Origin: Stichopus chloronotus
Lineage: Eukaryota; Echinodermata; Holothuroidea; Aspidochirotida; Stichopodidae
Assembly: GCA_021234535.1 (NCBI GenBank)
Contig: CM037838.1
Span: 9,053,506-9,117,505, forward strand
Direction of reading: 5' to 3'
Length of the DNA stretch: 64,000 nt
Below the pieces are notes generated by a model, which was given only the letters and a program-made list of their open reading frames with translations, made no database searches and was not told the origin of the DNA. This document shows positions 1-13,700 of this stretch, one piece after another. The translations under genes and the position numbers were made by a program. Within the stretch, counting starts at the first letter, position 1. The number at the start of each line of letters is the position of its first letter.

Positions 1-3000
1 TCATGTAGCGCCTGTAGGACGTATTAGGTGATAAACTGTTTTATGAAATTGTACTGATTTTCAGAAACAAAGAAGCACATGACAAAAAGTACAAAGAAGG
101 GCAGAAAGAGAAACCTGAGAGAGAGAGAGCAGCACCACCTTATCTCCAATAGCTTATCTAGAAGAAATAAATCTACCATGTGAAATTCTCTCTTCCCCAC
201 TCCCCCCTTCCCTTATCCTTCTGCTGGTTGATGAGCTTGCCTGTTTTAACATATCAAACGTTACTCAAATCTGGACCTGGCAGTGCTCTGTAAGGTCAAA
301 GACACACTCTTGATGGGCAATGTGATATCTGAAAAAAAAAATGAACTTTTGAAACTAACCATTCCAAATGTCTGGATTTTAAATTTTTTGTGTGTGTCGG
401 TGTTCTGGCAGTGGATTTCTGGAGGTGAGTCACTGATGTTGAGATAGTCTGTGTCTTTGCCAGGGGGGGTCTCACAGTGCAGTTCAGAAGGCCATTTGTG
501 TTTTATCAGGAGAGTTTGTATCTTGTCCAGTTGTGTTTACATTCTACTTAGGACATCCTAGATGTTTTCTCTCTTTCGTTCTCTGCTGAGAGGTTGACCA
601 GATGTGGAACCCACTTGTGAAGAGAGCTATGTTTGTTCATTTCTTACTTTTTGCTTTCAAGATTGATGGTAGAGTCGTGGATTAAGATACAAGAAGATTT
701 TATCTTACTGGAGTGAGGTCCCAGCTCATGTATGCAATAACTGAATGTATTATGATTGAACTTGAAACTTGTTCATCTTGCGATCTGGGTTGCAAGAAGT
801 TTCTGTGGGAGAAATTGAACATTTGCTCACCTTGGGCCTGTCAGAGGATCCAACCCGACAGCTCCTTTCTTCTGTGTCTGAGTGTGGAAAGTCGTTAGAG
901 ACTGGAATTTGCCGGCCCTCAGAATAAACGTTTTAGGGGCCTACGGAGTAAATGCTGTGTGGTGCCGTAGACCTACGGTTGAGCAGGAAACTTCAGTTCT
1001 TTCAAAATTACGAAGCACAGTAGGTTCGAGAAAATTTTGCATAAACAACTTGCAAATAGAACAATAGTTTAACATTTTAGATGGATTTAGAGCCATGAAA
1101 ACTGAACTTTTGGTTGTATTTTGAGATTGTCAGTGTGTAGTTTCCCTTGTCAGTGATCACAGTTTTTTCCTGCTGGATTTGTCCCCAACTTGCTTTCAAG
1201 AAATTATTTGGATATTATGGATGTATGCTCGTGTTTTTATGGATTTTGAATTGGGCAGTTTGTGAAATATGGGATGGTGATAGCATGAGTATTAAAAAAA
1301 CGTTTTGAAGGAATTTTGATCTTTTGTTTTTAAGGATTTTAAATTTTGATCATAGTCATCAATTTTATCTTGTCTCTTTAAATGCATCGATTGAGTTGCA
1401 TGTGATCGATTGCGAGATAGATCGTGTAATTGTTGGAAATATCTGATTGTGAAATGTTTGACGGTGCTTGGGTTTTCGTGTGGTATCGCTCAAATAGCCA
1501 TAGTAATTCAAATTATTCTCTCTCACAGTGAAATTTGAAATAATTTCAATTTTTGAATCTGACTTTGCTCAGTGCCTCCATAATTCTGCAGATTAACATT
1601 AAAATTAAGATATTTATTTTGTGCATGGAGTTGAGTTTGATTGGTAACTTTGTGGTGAGTTAATAAAGTTTTGGACATGTAACAAACTTGAAGGATTTCT
1701 GACAGGGCCTTGTAAAATTCACTCAAACGGAAGAATTTTTTTTTTGGATTAGTCGATTCTGTGAAGACATTTCGCACAAAGATGGAGTCTCAGGTTTTTG
1801 CTATGTGTGTGATCCAGTTGCTGCTTGTTTTAAAGTGCTTCTCCTTGACCAGTGGATATTTTTTCTGGAATTTTAATCGCTGGTCAGGTAATTGAATTTA
1901 ATTAGTTTATTGTAGCAATAAGGGGTTCTTATAAATGAAGTGTAATAATGTCAATGGAAGGATCTGATCAAAGTTACGTAGGCTGCATTGTGTATCTGGA
2001 ATGGTTTTATTCGTTTTAATGTACCATGGTACATAGCACACAGTATCCTGTGTGGCACACCATTGTAAGTATGTACATAACGAAGGAACCACAACAGTTA
2101 GATTGAATTGCTCGGATTGAAGTGAATAACGTAGCAGGATTAAAGGGAAATTGGGCCTTTGCAATATTCCAATGTGGCATACAAACAAAACAGCTTCTGT
2201 CATTGTTCAACCATTCAGTCTCATCAATAAACATCTACAAGTACAAAAGCTTCATTTTCCTCAAAATATTACGCATAAGATGAGTTGCGGAAGATGTGCC
2301 ATTTGAATCTGCAAAAGCTTGGGCGAACAAATTAGTCTTGAGCAACAAGTTACTGAATTTCTAACTGTTAGAAACATTTCTTGAAAAGAGGGCCACTGTC
2401 CTGACTTATTTTAAATAATCTATCATTCAAATATTGGTTTATATAGTATGATTTTTTTTTCTGTAAATGCCCTACTTCTTTTACATACACAAAGACTCGA
2501 AAGACACACGAGCGCTACTACTAGATCTCAGAGGGTGCTAGTATTAATTTCAGGGACATTTTTGCAAGGCTAAACGTATGTATTAGTGAAGCAGTGTGTA
2601 ACTATAGTTAATTTTGAATACCCACACCAGTGAGTTGTCTGGATTTCACTTTAAGATAGTTGGTAAATTGTTGTTTGAAAGGTATTTCCACCATTGAAAA
2701 TTGCAACAAGACTTATGTGCAGCATAGAAGTTAATGATTTCCATCTGGGAGTATCTTCACATCAGTCAATTCTTGCAAGTCAATTTATGCAAAGCTGTTT
2801 ACCCTCCTAAAGACAGCCAACCCTCACATGATATCATACATGTTTATGTCCTCTCAAGGGGAACATACCCTAACCATTATGGTATATCTGGATATCTCGT
2901 CATGTTCTATCATGCAGAAAGGGTCTTCTCGAGACATGATTTTAGCACATTATGTGCATTTTGAGAGGACTAGGTGTCTCAGAATATCGATCTCATGTAG

Positions 3001-4563
3001 TCTTGGTTGTAGCTGACATCTACTGAAGAAACTTACTATTCTTTGCATTTGGTGCTTTTGGACATTCAAACGGTTCCATACCAAGGGGCACACGTGGTAC
3101 TGTAAGTGTAAAGTAGTGAAGTATCGTATACATTTGTCTTCTTTGGGACATAGTCAGCCATTGAGACGATACACTATCTGGAAGGTTCAGTAAATTAGTG
3201 GTTTATCGTACATTTAACAGTCATGTAAATAAACTTTCAATATATTCTTGGAAATTTAGTCATTCGCTCAAATTTTGTTCATTAGACCACAGAGGAATAA
3301 TATTAAAATGAGATGGATGTCTCATGCGACTTAACGCTGAAACCAGTTCAGCTGTCACTGCAGCAAGAGAACTATGGGACATAGAACACACAAGTTGTGA
3401 CAGTGTCAAAACGACCTGAAGTGTAACAAGATGGCCACAGTTCCTTGTGCAAAGCTCTTAAGATAATCGGAAGAAACAATACCTCATCACATTGAAATTT
3501 AGCTTGACAGTTGAGGGCACACTCTCATTATGGAGATGCACACAGATGTGTGGCTTTATTCCTTCTGAAGGAAGCTCCCCAAGATTTTTCTTGGGTTTTT
3601 TCTTTGCAAACAGGAAAAGAAACCCAAGTTTAGTCCATCTCTGTGGTTTAGACTATTGAAATCCCTCTGCTAACCAGGATAGGGAACTGACATATTCCCA
3701 GAAGGTTTACCGTGCATTATATTCCTTCCGTAAGAGATTTGTCGTCCTTGGTAGTTTCCAACTACCCCCCTTTCCGATATGTTGGTCTGCTCATTCAGCA
3801 TCATCTGTGGTAATTCTTTTACCCAAAATATCAACACTATGTTGCCTCTCACCAGATCTTTGTTTGCACTGAACTGACCAACCTACACAAAATCAAAAAG
3901 CTGGTTTCAAAGTAAATGGTCGAGTATCAGCCATTTGTCAAACCTGTTGCTTCGAAGTTCCTTTTTTGTCGTGCAAGTGTCGAGAAAAATCTATGAAGGG
4001 CTTTTTGTTCTGCGCATACATTTGAATATGCTTACTGGATGTCAGCATGTCATTTGAACTTTGAAGGGAGGGTAGGTGGACTAAATCTTTAAGAAGTGGA
4101 TGTCATCAAAAGATTGATATATCAATCTCTCTGGAAACTTTGGTAAATTTTGTGTAAAGGTACCCATGAATATTACAAGAGACGTGTTACATGTGCAAGG
4201 TGTCGATTAGCAAGTCCATTGCAGGAAGGAAACTGGAAATTCAGTTTCCTTTTTGCAGTCAGCTCATGAATCTTCTCTCTTACCTGCAAGCTGCCAATGG
4301 AGGATAAATGTTAGAAACACCGATTCTGTGTTTAAGTAAGAAAGTGAACACAAACCATATGTGCAAGTTAAGAAAAATAATGGGCTGGTAGTCACAAAAC
4401 TGCTGTGGATATAAAATTGCACAGGGAATATTGACATAGGATAACCAGTTGCTTTCTACAAAGGTAGAGGACCTCATGCCGTAAAGAACTGGTTTTAAAG
4501 GTGTTTGTAAACTTTGAAGTGCTTGTTTGCTTAATCCATCTTCATCTCTGTCATCGTTCTCAG
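1..4563. other. non-coding stretch, 5' intron of the laminin gamma gene
   Basis: No convincing exon is visible. The first laminin exon at 4564 starts inside a codon (2 nt) and encodes the second LE module, so the LN and LE1 exons must be further upstream; none of the open frames here reads as LN or LE sequence. The stretch holds a dispersed-repeat copy (2822-2950) and otherwise ordinary AT-rich sequence. It is read as intron, although other unseen features cannot be excluded. Confidence 0.6.
2822..2950 (+). repeat. dispersed repeat copy A (pair with 50924-51052)
   Basis: Matches 50924-51052 over about 129 bp at roughly 80% by eye, with shared blocks 'CCTCACATGATAT', 'ATGGTAT.TCTGGATATC', 'CATGTTCT.TCATGCAGAAA' and 'AGACATGATTTTTAGCACAT'. 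Family unknown. Confidence 0.8.
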
Positions 4564-4749
4564 CCTGCGACTGCAACGGCCGCTCGGAGACCTGCTTCTT
4601 TGACCAGGAGCTGTTTGACGCCACCGGGCACGGGGGTCACTGCACCAACTGCAGGAGGAACACCGCGGGCGTCAACTGCGAGAGGTGCGAGACAAACTTC
4701 TACCTAAACAGAGACAACGAATGTGTGGACTGCGAATGTAATCCCATTG
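4564..4749 (+). CDS. LAMC1: laminin gamma exon a: LE2 and start of LE3
   Basis: Acceptor CAG at 4561-4563, donor GTGAGT at 4750. It opens with two nucleotides of a split codon, then C-D-C-N-G-R-S with eight LE-spaced cysteines, including the segment GHGGHCTNC shared with vertebrate LAMC1. It ends in phase 1 within the next module. Confidence 0.95.
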
Positions 4750-7700
4750 GTGAGTCTGTTGGACACGAATCATAAGTGACTTGTTGGTCACGCATCACCA
4801 GAATATATTTCAAGTGATTTCGGTCGTGACCCTCACCTTGTGCTGTTGGTGCAACCATGAATGCTTTATCACCACTGGGAAACTGATCAGTGAAATTTTT
4901 ATCAGCAAAACCGACTGAACTATTGTGAGATCTGTCAAGAAAGGCTTACTAAATGCTGTGCCAGAATTTAAGTGAAAATTTCAACCAAAAAACCAAGCCC
5001 AGTGAAGAGTATCTTGTATGGGTGTGATTGTTGGCCTGTACACAGAACAACAGTGCATCCTGTTTATACTGAACTGTGTCTGCATCATAAATCTGTTTTA
5101 CATGAATGCCCCTTCAGGAAAACCATAGCTTAGTGGAGCTTTTCAATTTTAGCCTTATGTTTCTCCTAAATTAATGAAATTGTTTCAAGGAAAAGCTATT
5201 CATATGCATGTGTCAGAAGAGAACTTTGAGTCTCAGCATGAAGTTCGAAACCTGACATGATCGTAGAACATTAATAACATTGAAGTACTGACTGTATTTA
5301 AACATCACTCACCTGTCCCCACACAAGCACTGTCTGCTCATTGATATTTCTTGGTGTTTCTTTTTTCATGTTAGGCTCTCTTCATCAGCAGTGTGACAGC
5401 CGCGGTGCTTGCCAGTGTCGATATGGAGTGGGAGGTCTGAAGTGCGATCGCTGCCTGCCTAATTTCCACGACTTTGACATCACTGGATGCAGGCAAGTAG
5501 TTGTATTGACATCATGATTGGTGTACATTAGCCATACAAAAATACGTTCACACATTAAGTAGGCTTAGTTACCAAACTTGTCAAGTTTTTGAATTTCCTA
5601 TCTTGAAAGGCTGTAAAGAAACCTATTTAAATTTTTCTCACAAACTACCTGTGTGTGATGGTACTGCAGACTTCCACTGGGTATCTTGTTTGTCATAAAT
5701 CCCTCCTCGCTCTCTTACCTTTCAGGAGCTGCGATTGCAATGTTGCCGGAAGTCTCAACAACGAGCCAGAGTGCGACAGTGATACCGGACGTTGCACGTG
5801 TAAAATAAACGTAGAGGGCAAGCAGTGTGAGAGGTGAGAAAATTGAAACGTGTCCCACCAGTTTCCACTCCAGAACTCCAGTTTCCACTCGACTGCACCT
5901 ATTCCACAGTTACATGAAAACAAGTCCTTCCTTTTGTGATCTTCAGAATGTAACATGTCTGCTTAACTTATCTGAATGTAATGGTGGTAGAGAGTGGGGT
6001 TAAAAGTTTTAAGTTGTTAAATTGTCTAAGTGTTAATTGTCTAAATTTGTCTCAGTCTAAATTGTCTAAAAGACTAAATTGTTAAAAGTCTAAAATGTTA
6101 CATGGTTGATGATTGGGGAAAGGTCAAGGGATGTCTTAAAATAGCTTTCAAGTTCTGGATGAGTTTCATTGTCTCTGTCAAAATCAGAAAATGAAACTCA
6201 ACTCTTGATTTTACTTTGTAAATGTTAATAATCGTTTGATCAAGCTTCAGTGTTTGCTTCATGTGTGTTCATGAATCTGATATATGCAATGGCTGCTTCT
6301 AACTTTTGAAATATTTTTGTGAAAAAGTTCTAATGTTTGTTCACTCTTTCTCAAACATTTAACATGTCTTGTCACAGTGAGCTTTGTCTCGGTTTTAGAG
6401 AAATTCTCCCTTTTTTTATTGACTTATTAACCTAGATGTATTTTCTACTTGATGTTTTTAAGGTAATTTTTTTTTAGGTCAATCTGTCTCCATTTCCTGA
6501 AGCAACCATGCAACCATCACAATCATTTATGAAAAGCGTGAAAATGTATGTTATAATTTTTATGGATGCTTAATTTTGAGACTGTTTCTGGTGTCTCACA
6601 TAAATCAATTTCTCCTCTTGCCACAGATGCAAAGCTGGCTTCTTTAACTTACAAGAGTCTGACAGATTTGGCTGCATGGCTTGCTTCTGTTACGGCCACT
6701 CCTCGGACTGTACCTCCGCTCCTGGATTTGAGCTTGGATTTGTGGAGGATGACTTCACAACAGGTAAGAACACTTCACGTAACTGTGGAGATGATGTGAA
6801 AACGTGGAAATGCAAGCTGATATCGTACATGATAATAACTGAAATAATGGAGTAGGTCAAAGAGGACGGAGGGCAAAGTGAGAGTGCTCCGTGAGGCAAC
6901 CAGGGTACAAGAGTAGATCTCCGTATCTGCAATGCACTAGCAAGTACCTGTATTGACATGAACTGTCAATTTTTCTTGTGAATTTTAAGTGGCATTTGAT
7001 GTATTTGACTGATACGTTACTAAAAAATTTTTGTCACATCACTGAGTGATGGGAGATTTTACTCACGCGTCAGCTCCGCTGAGTCGCAAAAAAAACATTG
7101 AGGATTTTCATGTAAGGTATAATTAGGATAATTGTTGATTTAACAGAATGGAAGTCAGATCATCAGTGTTATTTTTAACTTGAAATTGATAATAAACTGA
7201 CGTGTGGAATTGACGTTACTGAGAGAGATGTTACCTCTCTGAATTTGATGTAAAGATTACTCATTGAAGGCAAATTAAAGAATAATCTGAGGTCCACGTT
7301 TCTGATTGAAATGAGGTAAAATAAACTATGAATGATGATGAATTCAGGAGGATGGATTTTGACAAATGCTGTCCTTTAACGTTTAGGCCTGAATGACTGG
7401 ACGGTGGAGTACGCTGACGGTTCTGTGCGCAACCCCGTCTACAACGCCATCAGGAGAGACATAGCAGTATTTTCAGACGAGACCACAGGGGAGGTCTACT
7501 TTGTTGCACCAGGTATGAAAAATTTTGACCATTTTAACCGTCTTAACTTCTGGTGCACATGATGGAAAATTTCAGTATCAGTTCAACAGCTGTATAGCGT
7601 GAAATTGTTTCCATTTTGATCCCTTCACGAAGTCTATCCATATCCGTTACGTGCAAATTTTCGATGATGTACCAGGCAGTTTCAGGCAGTTAAGCTAATC

Positions 7701-10700
7701 ACAATTTGTGTAATAACTGTAAAAACGAGATCAAAACTGGTGATACAGCACACAGAGTGACTTTCACGGTATACCCCTTTGAATTCTGACTTTACCAAAA
7801 ACACCAAAATAGTCTTGTATATTCAGCAAATGCCAGCTGTGTATAGTTTTGTTTTCACTATTCAAGCTCTGAAAGAGATTGGTTACAAAAATGAGAGATC
7901 ACAACTTGTTGTGAATGTAGTCAACATCCTGTAAGTGAAAGAGAGGATTTAATGTTGGAATATTCATGTGTTTTAACAGAAAAAAAGAAAAAGAAAAAAA
8001 GACTCTTGATCTCAGATCCTTGGAAAGTGTTTTGGTTAATTGGTGTGTTGTAGCAAATGTTAGATGGTCCACCAAGTATGAGTTGCTGGTTGTTGACAAG
8101 TATCCCTCAGGGGAATACACACTGGTCCAAGGAGGGGGGGGGGGCTATTTTCCAGGGGGTTAATGTGTTTGGGATATTTATCCAATCAGAGAATTGTGCC
8201 CTCCCTGAATAAACGAATAAAATTGATACTTTTGTAAGTATTGTTTATGTCACTTAAGATTATTGTACTGTGAAATGATTTTATCGCACATTATGTATCG
8301 AGTCCACTTCTAAATTTACTTGTTTTATCTGTGGACCACCGTGATTTCCATTGATGTGACCAACTATGCTTGTTTTTACAACGTCACCATCCTCAGAGGC
8401 ATATTTGGGGGACAAACGTTCCAGCTACGGCCGGGACTTCAGCTTTCAACTCCGACTGGGATCCGGTGACATCGTCCTCTCGCCCAAAGGGTTGATACTG
8501 GAGGGAGACGGCATGACCATATACGCACCCATTGTCGCTCAGGGCAACTCCAGACCGGGCATCGTTGCCAACATGTACACATTCAGGTCAGTCCTTTGTA
8601 TTTGACACTGAAACCTCAAACTTTATCCGCAGCACCATATAGATAGTTGCGGTTGCTACCCTTTATTGTGATTGAAGTATTGTAGGGGGGAGTCACACAA
8701 AAGCTCAAATGAGAGCATAATTGAAACTCTATCTTAAAGAGTGCTCTTTCATGTGACAGTTCATTACATAGCTAAAACATCAGATGCAGGTTGCTTTACT
8801 ACACATTTTTGTCATAGATTTTGATATGTATATCATTTTAAGAATACGGGGAAATGACTGAAACATTTAATTCACAATTTGAAAATAATATTAGCCAAGA
8901 ATGGTACCAATGTTTGTATTTATCCTTCATGTACACAAAGATCTGGTAATTCAATGGAAACTTGTTTCTTTCTTAAAGAAACTATTATAGTAATCATTAT
9001 CATAAGAATACACCAGAAAGATTTAAACTGCTTTTATCCATGATGTTTCTTTTGTCAAAGTTTAAGGTGTTCTTTCTGAGAAACTGATGAAAAAGACACC
9101 ATGAGAAACTGAGACAGTGGAAGGTCCTCTATAGGCTGTTGTTGGCCAGGGTTGTTCGATTGAAGTCACATCAATTAAAATCACTGATTTGAAATGCCTA
9201 TTTAATCACATGATTTTTAAAAGAAAAAAAAACTGCTCAAATAATTTTTCGCATACCAGGTGTGAGGTTACCAAATTCATTCACGTACTTCATTGCAAAT
9301 AAAAAATTGTTGATTTCTCAAATTCAATTAACAGATGGATTGACATTTGTTTTTTTTTTTGTTCTTCTGTGTATCTTACTGTTGACCCCCTATTCTTATT
9401 AAGTAACCACTGATGGCTGACTAGAACTTCATTTAAATCATTTGACTTTGATACGTCGACTGGAATGTCAAATAGGACCGTCCAGAGTGTCATCAGAGTT
9501 GATGTCCCTGTTATGCAGCAATGGAGAATGTATGGTAATCTTTATTTGTACATTGTCATTCTTGTTATGGATACCCCCATGCTCTGCCCCTCCCCCCATC
9601 TTGTCCCTCTCGAATCATGGTGACACCCTCACCCTCCTCTGTATGTCCTCGAGAAGGTTGCTCGACATTAACCGTAAAGAAATTTTATCCCAGGATAATT
9701 AAGTCTTTAATTTTTGTCTGCTCACCTTTACATCACAAATAAATAGACCAGCATCAGACGCAAGTATTTTTTTTTTTGTCCTTTTCACTATCAGTTTGAG
9801 AAATGAAAGAGATCTTGGATGGGTTCAGAATCCAACAGCATTTGACTTTCAGAGAGTTTTGACCAACCTTACAGGTCTTAAGATCAGAGCTACATACCCT
9901 CGAAGAGGTAAGGGAATAAAAGGGTGCAAATTTCCAACCGAAGGATGCACATAAGCTCTCATATCCTAAGTGTCTCAGTTTTGTTCCTGAAAGTACGCAA
10001 TCAAAGCGTATCTGCAACTTTCACAGAATCCTCATAAAACATTTATTTGATTACATCATGTATTTCACTTTGCTTCACCTACCTGATGAAGCACAAACTA
10101 ATGTCATCTCTTTGTCTTTTGACCCCCCGACATTCACAGCTGGTCAAGGCTTCCTGGATAATGTGCAACTCGAAACAGTCAGAAGATCCACTGGGCCGGG
10201 GGGTGTATCGGTCACATCCATCGAGCTCTGCCGCTGTCCCACGGGATACGTCGGGCAGTTTTGCGAGTCCTGCGCTGCAGGTTTCCGACGAGACCCACCG
10301 AGCGGTGGCCCTTATTCCATGTGCGTGCCTTGCCAGTGCAATGGCCACTCCGACATTTGTGATGTTGATACAGGTAAGATTTTTGGAAAATCCTTAGGAA
10401 GTATTTATGCAAGGGACAGTTAATGGAATGTTGCTCATGTATGTACATTGGGGAGGGGTGGTGTATTTCAAAGTGATTCATAGAAAGGTTAATTGTGTAC
10501 AGCACATAGTCTAAGATGATGATGGGGCCATTATTCATTGCAATTATGTTTACATTGGCATAGCTGTTTGCATTTGAATAATAGCGAGGGGGCGTAGCTT
10601 AGTACATACTAAATCATCAGCGCTGGCCGTTCTCAATGTTATGAGTTGCCATCTATCGTTTTAATGTAATGTTTCACTGTACTTTATCCATCTCTCAGGG

Positions 10701-13700
10701 GTATGTATATGCCAACATAATACTTATGGTGATAATTGTGAACTCTGTCAGCCTGGTTACTATGGCAATGCCCTCGATGGCACCCCTTTTGACTGTCAGC
10801 CGTGCCCCTGCCCTGGTGGGTCAGAGTGTATCCAGGATAACTTTGGAGAAGTCATCTGTATTAACTGTCCATTTGGCTATGTCGGTAAGTCCCTTTTGTC
10901 TCATTTGCAGCATACATTTCATACATATACTTTCTCAGAGGACATTGGAACTGAAAATTCCTGTCTGTCATATTTCAGCATTTGGTTATACTTTAGTTTT
11001 GTGAACATTTAAAGGTCCTTATGCAAGTTCTGAAAGTATTTCAGAGCTCACATAATCCTCCGTTGATGGAGACCTTCACAACCATTATCTGTGTCGATGA
11101 TGAGAAAGCATTTGCTGAAAACTCATTTACGACGAAATATATGTGGCAGTAAGGCACAGCGTATCTCCTATGGTCATTAATATCACTTTGTGGCCAATGC
11201 CCTCAACAATGCCAATTATTTCTCAATTTGTATTTACATCATTCATCTTCAGGCAACCGATGCGAGATGTGTGCAGATGGTTTCTATGGTGACCCATACG
11301 GTGAATACGGTCCTCCCACACCCTGCATACGATGCGATTGCAATGGAAATGTTGATTCCAATGCTGTTGGTAACTGCAACAGGTTAGAAATGCTCCTGTG
11401 TGCTTTCTCTAACAGTAAATGCAAAAACTTTAGGCTATCAGGTTAATGGTTCCATGGCCAAGCGACAAAATGTGGTGGCATTTGAATCAGTGATGACGCT
11501 TAGCAACTGTCAGATTCGGGGTTTAATCCTTGGCAGGGTCATAGTAAGATGGATTCTTCATCCAAGAGCAATCTAACGTTTTTGCATCTGAACTAACCGT
11601 GTGAAAGGGAAGAATGCCAAATAAGATCTAAAGTTGTGGAGTTGGTGGTCACTTGATGTGAAGTAATACAAGTCACAGGCTTCCTGTGCACTTGTCTGGT
11701 TGTTTAGCATTCTAAAATGGCTGTTCCTTTGAGACCTTAATTATTACCTAAATCATAATGCACATAATTTGCTTTGATTAACTTTGTTAGTCAACTATGA
11801 CAACACAACATAAAAGTATGATGTGTTTTCTTTCTTTGGTTCATGTCCTGTTCATGACTTTATGTTGTGTTAGCTGCAATAACAACAAAACTTGGCCGTT
11901 TCTTTGACAGTACCACCGGAGAGTGTCTCAAGTGTATTTACAACACTGCTGGTTTCTACTGTGAGGTATGTGAGGCTGGATACTATGGCGATGCCATAGG
12001 GGAACCAAAAGGACAGTGCCAACGTAAGTAATCCAGCGGCAGTGGCCTCTTTTATTCTGATTCCAATTTGGACAAAAAGAAAATAATTGTAAGTGGTAAA
12101 CATAGTGGAGAGAAAAGGGGAAAAAAACAACAGAGACAAGAACTTCCTCTGTGGCCCCACCATGACAATGTTCAAAAGCAGAGTAATTCTGTTAATTTCA
12201 AACCTCACCCACAACTAGTTATGCTGTTTTATGAACCAGAAATGAGCCTTTTTGATTAGTCTTCCATCTTACCTTTCTCTTGATTTGATACCAATCTGGA
12301 AAACATCATCTCTGCTACATCTATTTGTTTTTTTGTTTTTTTTTTAGGAGAAATTTGTCTAGTTAGTGTGTTTATATCAGTAGAAAGAAAATAATAATTT
12401 TCTTCTTGATTTCACACAGGTAATAAAGGAGATTTGGATTTCAAAAACATTGGAATCTTTTAGATATTTAGCAATTCTTTATTCATCTTGGAACAAATGT
12501 ACCACGCCAGGGTAGTTTTTACAGCTTTGGTGCACTTTTGAAAATGCAGAGATTTTTAACGGCCCATCCTCCTTCCAGTTCTTGATATTTTTAATTTTGC
12601 ATGGTTCAGGTCAACTTTAATGCTTATTGGAAACATCTGTTTTGTGACGCTCAGTTAAGGACCGGGGATTTTTTGTTTATCGATGTGTCGATCCACACAA
12701 TGAAAAGTGATGGTCTATTTGATCCTCCAACAGATAACGGGCTGGAGCCAGCACATAGAAAAAAATAAAAAGAGTTCCAGCAGTAAATTTGTGGTTTATG
12801 CTGTAGTATATACATTTTTAGGCATATGTTTCTACCATTGAAGATTCCAAGTCTTAGTGTATGAACTTGGCCTGAAGTTTTTCTTGTCCTCGTAATCTGA
12901 ACGTTAGCCTGCAGCTGTTACGGACCGGGCTCGGAGAGCTTTGAATGCGACCAGGCAACCGGTCAGTGCGACTGCTTGAGGTTTGTCGTGGGTCGTGACT
13001 GCAGCTCCTGCCAAGAGGAGTACTGGAACATCGACAGCGGCCTTGGGTGTGAGCCGTGTAACTGCAGCCCCGTCGGGTCGGTCCAACTCGACTGCAACGA
13101 AGACTCCGGTCAGTGCGATTGTAAGCCTGGGGTCGGAGGTCAGGTCTGCGACAGGTGTCTCTTTGATCATCATGGTTTCTCAGAACGGGGCTGCACAGGT
13201 GAGTCTTGTGGGATAGCTGGTGATGTGTCTGGGTGGATTGAATTCAGGGGTTCATGTCTGTCAATTTTGCTAATCATGAAGATAAAATCATGGCGTGTAG
13301 CACACGAAGACTGCACTTCACTTTCGTCTTAACGTCATGCAGCCTCTGTGTGCATTCGACTTGAATTACTTCGGTCGCAACTGTTCTATGTCTAGGTACA
13401 TTCTTGATCTTTTTGTGACACTGAGTATTAATCCTGCACAGTTATACACAAAGCACAGGCTCCGATGGTGCATGTGCGTCGAGTCTGAAAATAAAAATTG
13501 GACAGCATGCCCAGAGGAGATGGAGCGAGTTTGATTTGGTTATTAGGTAGACTTTTTCAAGCCAAAGATGAAGTGCAACATGAAACCAAAGAATGACTTA
13601 CTGCATCCTCTGCAGCTGTTGTCGCTTGCCTCTCAGCATTTCCCATCTTACAATGCAAATATTTGAGGAAAAAAAAAAGGATGACAGAGAAAATGGAACC

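Noticed and set aside
713..1067. Two overlapping plus-strand open frames as laminin N-terminal exons
   Set aside because: Neither translation shows LN or LE cysteine spacing and no matching splice phase leads to the exon at 4564.
5493..5500. GT donor at 5497 instead of the GC donor
   Set aside because: It adds four bases and puts the next LE exon out of frame; the GC donor gives the expected C-R-S-C-D-C.
10585..10650. tRNA gene or SINE at 'GGCGTAGCTTAGTACATACT'
   Set aside because: An A-box-like start is present, but no B box at proper spacing and no cloverleaf arms could be paired.
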